Made by a program: the position numbers and the translations under genes. The notes under the pieces were generated by a model. The model did not search any database, was not told where the DNA came from, and worked only from the letters and a program-made list of their open reading frames with translations. This document shows, in pieces, positions 58,663-64,000 of a stretch of DNA of 64,000 bases (position 1 is its first letter; every line of letters starts with the position of its first letter). Source of the DNA: Auanema rhodensis (taxonomy: Eukaryota; Nematoda; Chromadorea; Rhabditida; Rhabditidae); the NCBI GenBank assembly GCA_964057225.1, contig OZ059896.1:14513501-14577500 (forward strand). The letters run 5' to 3'.

Positions 58663-60347
58663 ATGGATCGGTTGCTGGAAGTATTAAGAGAAGAAGTATT
58701 TTATTACAAAATATATTATTATTTACTAAGATTTAAAGTTTTACAGATTGGTATTGAAGATGACGAAGCAGGAGATGTTCTACAATACCCAGATACATCA
58801 GAAACAGTAAATGTCAGTTCGTTAGCGTTAATGAAAATGCTTAAACATTGTCGAGAAGGAATACCTATAGAAGTAAACAAAATTATAATTTAAAAAATAA
58901 TAATTATATTGTTTATAATATATAGGTTATGGGACTTTTAGTTGGAACATTTTTGGATGATTATACCATAGATGTAATCGATGTGTTTGCTATGCCTCAA
59001 AAAGGAACTGTTAGTTATTTGTACTTATTTATTTTAAATTTATAATATTTAAATAAAATATATATCTCAGAATTTAATAATAAAACCTTCAGACTATTAC
59101 AGTAGAATCAATTGATCCTTGTTATCAAACTGAAATGTTAGAGATGCTGAAAGTTGCTGGAAGATGTGAAGGAATTGTTGGATGGTTTGACCATATTTTC
59201 TATAAACTATATCCATATAGTTATTATAAATTAATATATGAAATTTAAATGTAATAATTAAATTTCGTTTAGGTATCATTCACATCCTGGATTTGGATGT
59301 TGGTTATCATCTATAGATATTAATACACAACAATCTTTTGAATCACTTCATCCACGAGCTATAGCCATAGTATTAGATCCCGTACAGAGTGTTAAAGGCA
59401 AAGTTAGATTTTTTATTTTCTTTTATTAGTCACTTTCTGTTTTCTGTTTAACAATTTGGTTTTCTTAACCCCATTTTCATTTATGCTCACATTTTTCTTG
59501 TTATGGTAATCAGTGCTTTAAACCAAACTTGAGATTTACCTTTTAAATCCAAAGACTTCCCTTACTGTCGGGATAAACATAGAGGAATGACATAATATTT
59601 TATAAAAAGCCATATATTTCATTAGAATTGCTCAGATCAATCTTTGTATCTTTCATTGATTTTATAGGTGAACTTAGAAGCTTTTCGTTTAATTGATTCT
59701 TCTAAAATCAATTCATTGCAATTAGCTCCAACAAGTAGTGCTCGAGAATGTACTTCTAATATAGGATGTTTACAGAATTCTGAATCAGCTATACATGATG
59801 TTGGAAATAAGTGAGTGTATAGGAGATAAAAGAAATATTCAAACTTTAAAATAATAATATAACTATGCTAATTATACATTTCTTTAATAGATATTATAAT
59901 ATGAATGTTGAATACAAGTTAAATCTGACTGAACAGAAAATGCTGTTAAGTTTAAATAAGAAAAGTTGGAATGATTATCTCGTTAGTGTTCTTTTAATTT
60001 TGAATTCAAATTTAATCATAAGAATATATTCAGATTATAGCAAATGAAAACGAAATACAATATCTTAATATAAATAATATTAATAATATGTTAACAACAT
60101 GTTCATTAGAAAAACATAAAGTTTGTTTAATTTTTAAGTAAATATAATAATAATAATATTATATATTTATAGAATAAAATATGTGATGAAAAGAAATTTA
60201 ATAAAGAAATTTTAAAAAAGGTAAATTATTCCTTTTTTTTTTTAATATTTTTAAATTTAGTCAAGCAATGAGTTACTTCGACGAAGTATAGAAAATACCC
60301 TTAAACGTCATATTATTCTTGAAACTTTAAAAGATCAAAGAATTTAA
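58663..60347 (+). CDS. RPN11/PSMD14-like JAMM (MPN+) protease, divergent paralogue
   Basis: Ten exons: 58663-58695, 58747-58872, 58926-59009, 59093-59184, 59273-59402, 59668-59810, 59891-59981, 60034-60120, 60173-60220, 60261-60347, giving 306 residues (human PSMD14 has 310). RPN11 is the zinc deubiquitinase of the 19S proteasome lid that removes ubiquitin chains from substrates. The JAMM site is complete: E53, H114, H116, S124 and D127 within [14 protein letters not shown], each one residue from the human positions. [20 protein letters not shown] and [10 protein letters not shown] are also family hallmarks. The second half after about 165 is much more diverged than in ordinary RPN11, and the usual C-terminal helices are hardly recognisable. 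The gene is AT-rich with unbiased codons, unlike a highly expressed proteasome gene. It is likely a lineage paralogue, like C. elegans F37A4.5, rather than rpn-11 itself. Intron 1 (51 bp) is in frame and might be retained. Confidence 0.85.
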
Positions 60348-60540
60348 AAACTTCTTTTTAAAACAATAAATACATACTTATATATTTTATTCATAATATA
60401 TATATATATATTCAAATTATAATACAAAAGTTTTCAAAGAAAGTTTCGAAACACCTTGAATTGGGGGAGCTTATGCTTAAAATCTAAGTGTGCAAAGACT
60501 TTTGAACATATATGTATATACAATAGAATAGAAATATTTT

Positions 60541-61000
60541 TTACTTATTAGGCCACCATACCTTACTATCAACACGTTTTTCAAAATTCCAGGTATTTTC
60601 ATCATTAATATGAGTATTGTCAAGGTTTTTCCATGATACTATCAATGGAGCTATAGTTGGCAAAGGAACTGGATTTCCCGGTTTACTGGGCTTGGCAGGG
60701 GCTTAAAGATTTTGAAAGATGGAGATTGTTTCTTAAATGGAAGGAAATGTTTACCTAGAAGAGGATGTTGTACAAGAGCTACATCTGAATCAAGCCAATC
60801 TTTAGCATAATTACTCTGATAAAAAGAAATATATATTTATTTAAATATGTATATATAGATATATAACTTACATTCTTAAATGGAATATTTACAGATTTAA
60901 ATACATAAGGGGAAAATTCTAAATCCGCAGCATTTTGAGCTTGAGCATTTAGAATTTGAACTACAATAATAAGAAGAATAGATAGAAAGGTTGAGAACAT
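60541..61000 (-). CDS. Small secreted protein, possible peptide precursor
   Basis: Three minus-strand exons: 60872-61000, 60755-60815, 60541-60701, encoding 116 residues. The ATG lies 13 bp after a strong acceptor (ctttttccag, ending at 61014), which suits trans-splicing. There is a signal peptide (MFSTFLSILLIIVVQILNAQA) and then a soluble, proline-rich, cysteine-free body. Near the end is a single dibasic KR (105-106) followed by VDSKVWWPNK and the stop. A secreted protein processed to one C-terminal peptide is conceivable, but there is no amidation glycine and no repeated peptide. I recognise no family. Confidence 0.65.
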
Positions 61001-61503
61001 ATTCGTTAAAATACTGGAAAAAGCGAAGACGGCCGCCAATGTACAAGCGAATATTGGGTAGAAACGGAAATAAGTGGGAAATGATAAATTTCATCGAAAT
61101 CTGTACAAGATGTTATGATGGCAATCCGGTTATAATGGATGAAAATACAAGAAAAAAACAAAAAAAAGTCAAAAGAAGATGAACAACCTTCAATATGGCC
61201 TTATATATGTTGTTATAAATATAATTTTGAAGATACATATATAAAGACAAAAATGAGTGTGGAGGCAAGGTTGAACAGGAGATGATAAATGTGATAAGAT
61301 CAAATTAGTCAGAGTCAAATATGTGATGGTGTGATATGGAATAGTAATGAGTAGTCATGCAGATTATACAATAAACATAAGGCTGTTTGTTTGTTAAATA
61401 ATTTTTATATCAAATGAAAAGAAGAAGAATTTGTATTTAAAATAATTTTTTCATTCTTTCTTCTTTTCTCATATCCTAATATTTCCATATATTCAGATTT
61501 TGC
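61001..61503. other. Intergenic DNA between two small minus-strand genes
   Basis: About 500 bp, presumed 5' region of the secreted-protein gene. The spacing is larger than the roughly 100 bp usual within nematode operons. Nothing else was recognised. Confidence 0.4.
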
Positions 61504-61807
61504 TCAATTATGACAACATAAAATGAAGCAAAAGGAACAAAATAGACAGCATGCCACAGCTAACACAGCATAAATAAAATATTGAAATAAGCTTTGAAGA
61601 CGAAGACAACAATCAGTACCACAACATTCATAATATACAAAAGTTGTTTCTATTGGACCTGTATTAAGAATGAAAATGATTTCATTTATTATCAAGTAAC
61701 ATACATTTTGTTCCAAGACATTCAAGTAAATTCTGAGATGACTGAACAGGATTTGAATAATTTAATGAAAATGTAATAGTAAATAGAAATAGTTGTAATA
61801 ACCGCAT
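61504..61807 (-). CDS. Small cysteine-rich single-pass membrane protein
   Basis: Two minus-strand exons, 61705-61807 and 61504-61658, joined at a split TGT codon, encode 85 residues. A signal peptide (MRLLQLFLFTITFSLNYS) is followed by a short ectodomain with CLGTKC and YYECCGTDCC, then a hydrophobic helix (FIYAVLAVACCLFCSFCFIL) and the end CCHN. The doubled cysteines before a single helix recall small nematode CX-type and Shisa-like proteins, but no function can be given. A candidate acceptor (tttttaag) lies just upstream of the ATG. Confidence 0.68.
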
Positions 61808-64000
61808 CGTTGAATTTCTTAAAAATCATTAACAAAGATAAATATTAGAGTTTAGTTATATTATAGAAAAATAGTTGTAGAATATAGCATAATTTGAAAT
61901 TCAAGAAAAAAAATTTATCATTAAAGGTTCTGAAGTGCTTTAAGGCTAAAGCGCAGGTATAACACGAAGTTAATTACAGATAACAGTATCAACAAATCTT
62001 GATAACATTCTTTATATACAACAAAGTGTAATTAACAATGATTAAACTTATATATTTATTTTGGTAACAACTTAAGATAAAAATATTTCCAACTTTATTT
62101 GGATAAATATTGTTTTTTAGATTCAGAGATTCAGAACTTAAGAATCTTATTTATTTTTCGGGAACTCGTTGAAGAAAAGCTGAACTCCTTTTCACAATGA
62201 TTTTCATCTAAATTTTAAGATTAATAGGAAAATTGGACCGGAGACATTCGCGCGATGAATAACCGTTTAACCGTGTAAGCCATCTACTTCTACACAGTAA
62301 GTGTTCGTGGGATCAAGTATATCGCCCACGTAAAATTGCATTACCAATGAAATTTTGGAAATTTTGGAACTCGTTGTATCAACATCCGTTTTGCTGGTAC
62401 ATCAACCTTGGCTTCGCTCGTTGATCAGCGTCCGTTCTTAAGGAAATAAATAAGATAAGAGTTCGTAAAATCTATATTCTTTAGTAAAAGCAGGTAGAAA
62501 CAACTAAATTGAAAAAAGTAAATTAATTTCAAATATATTTCTAATTTAAAACTTTACTCTCGTTGAAGTTATATCTTTCATAAACGGAGAATTGTACTTA
62601 AAGTTTATTCAATGCAGAAGCAGACATACATGAAAAACGTTAAGCGTTAAGCTATTTACTATCTTCATTTGCATACATTAGAATAAGTTTGTGAACTTCA
62701 AGTGGTTCCGGCAAAAAGACCAGCTTAATAGCTGAATAAAGGTCCCGATTCAAAGATGTGAAAGAATTTCTCTTAGAAGTTAGTGATAAGTATTTTGATT
62801 AATCATGACATATTATATTGAATGCTGGTAGTAGCCACAAACTGAATTGTTTGCGCTGACAATCCGTAGAAGAACAGTCTGTCTATCTGTCTCAGATTTG
62901 CTAAAAGAGAGAGAATGGAGGGAAAAGCTTTCCATGACCATGCGAACGACGGAATGAAGATATTACGAGTGTTAGATAGAGTGAAATACATTCAGAAAAA
63001 AAATAGAGAAAGAGAGAGAATAAGAGGGAAACTGCTCGACAAAGAACTATTCCGGACATAGCTAACATCATCCACATCTTCCGTTCTCAGCGTAGTCATC
63101 ATCATCCTCCTCATCATTGCCGTCATCGTCTCTTGTCTGCCAACAGCGTCTTCACCCTCCGTCTCCCCTCTTAAGAACCCCCTGTGTCTGTTAGTCTGAA
63201 ATCTTTTTCTTTTCCACTAAATGAACAACTTCAAGACATCCGGTTCCATTCAACTATTTGTTCAGATTACTTAATTTATAACTCATTATTATTCATTTAT
63301 TGATTTTTTTTTATGATTTCAAGTTGAAAAAGGAAATTAGTGTGTTTGATGATGGGATTAATCACATATACATATCTGGCTTCATATTACATGTTGTATG
63401 TACTTCTAGCCCTTAATGCCCTTTATGAACTTTTCTATGTATCTCACTCATTTCCATCTCAAATCAACTCAAGAATTTTTCATTTATCGAATTTATCAGC
63501 ATTTCAAAGAAAGGAATTTTCGAATCAAAATTCAAATCAACAGTCCCTCATCCATATCCACAAACACAATCAAGAGTTTAAAGAGGCTTTTTTCGATTTG
63601 TCTTTGAGTTTTACATTAGTAATTCAGTTTCATGTTATCCCAAAAACCTATCATTTCAGTTTGAACATAATTCCAGCATCATACAACCAGAGAGGAAGCT
63701 ACAAAGTGCCTAATCTCATTAAACCATCCTAAAGCTTTTAAAACTAAGAAAAGCAAAGCTTTGCGTTTTAAAAAAAAAATTAAATTTTGACAAAGAAATC
63801 AGACAAATTTTTTTTAAAAATAAACTATTATGTTTATTATTATTTATTATTTATTATATGTAATAATAATAATTTTGATACACATATGTGAAGCCTTAAG
63901 TTCATCCTCAACATCATCATTCAATCTCAATACTAATCTTCTTGTGTGCAATCAGAAGCCGTTATTCTACACTTTCATTGTTGCTTGAGTTGTAGAAAAC
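61808..64000. other. Right-hand region without recognised genes
   Basis: AT-rich DNA with a GC-richer block at about 62230-62420 and a pyrimidine-rich block at 63060-63200. Open frames at 62803-62991 (minus) and 63340-63732 (plus, 130 codons) resemble no family and lack codon bias or exon context, so I do not call them genes. Confidence 0.45.

Noticed and set aside
60541-61807. Operon of the two small minus-strand genes
   Set aside because: The 503-bp gap is larger than usual for nematode operons and each gene has its own plausible acceptor; there is no positive evidence for co-transcription.
63340-63732. 130-codon open frame near the right edge
   Set aside because: Translation shows no domain or family pattern and the composition is that of random AT-rich DNA; it could be revisited with transcript data.

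Overview
The window is nuclear DNA of a nematode, most likely a rhabditid (clade V) relative of Caenorhabditis. The grounds are small GT-AG introns, acceptors just upstream of start codons that suit spliced-leader trans-splicing, a NOAH-2-type cuticle ZP protein, vitellogenin genes of the nematode vit-1-to-5 type whose promoters carry the Caenorhabditis VPE1 (TGTCAAT) and VPE2 (CTGATAA) elements, a degenerin channel, and a nematode-style seven-transmembrane chemoreceptor. Intergenic DNA is AT-rich with many long GA/CT tracts. Highly expressed genes (rpl-10, vit) have strongly biased, GC-richer codons, whereas the receptor and channel genes are AT-rich.

Layout. 1-454: 3' end of ribosomal protein uL16 (rpl-10), plus strand. 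3141-7916: ten-exon noah-2-like gene, plus. 7917-18058: about 10 kb without a recognisable gene, rich in simple repeats. 18059-21286: eleven-exon rhodopsin-family neuropeptide-type GPCR, plus. 22566-40788: three near-identical vitellogenin genes; copies A and B are direct repeats on the minus strand 7,267 bp apart, and copy C on the plus strand is the mirror image of B, so B and C are divergently transcribed from a shared control region. 40955-42236: a 199-bp tandem repeat bounded by short inverted repeats. 42862-44468: eight-exon 7TM chemoreceptor on the minus strand, reconstructed here from short exons. 45006-51089: 37 tRNA-Gln(UUG) genes in a strictly regular 167-bp tandem array, all minus strand. 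51652-54955: nineteen-exon DEG/ENaC (UNC-8/DEL-1-like) channel, minus. 57907-58480: a decayed mariner element. 58663-60347: divergent RPN11/PSMD14-like JAMM protease gene, plus. 60541-61000 and 61504-61807: two small secreted or membrane protein genes, minus. 61808-64000: no gene recognised.

Functional themes. Vitellogenins are the yolk lipoproteins made in bulk by the adult intestine. Three copies with identical encoded protein and intact promoters point to selection for dosage. The nearby tRNA-Gln(UUG) array reads CAA, which is nearly the only glutamine codon in the vitellogenin stretches I read; a link between the two is only an inference. The rest are ordinary single genes: a ribosomal protein, a cuticle/precuticle matrix protein, two receptors, an ion channel and a proteasome-lid paralogue. 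Exon boundaries were read by eye and checked for GT-AG and reading phase; no alignment or transcript data were used.
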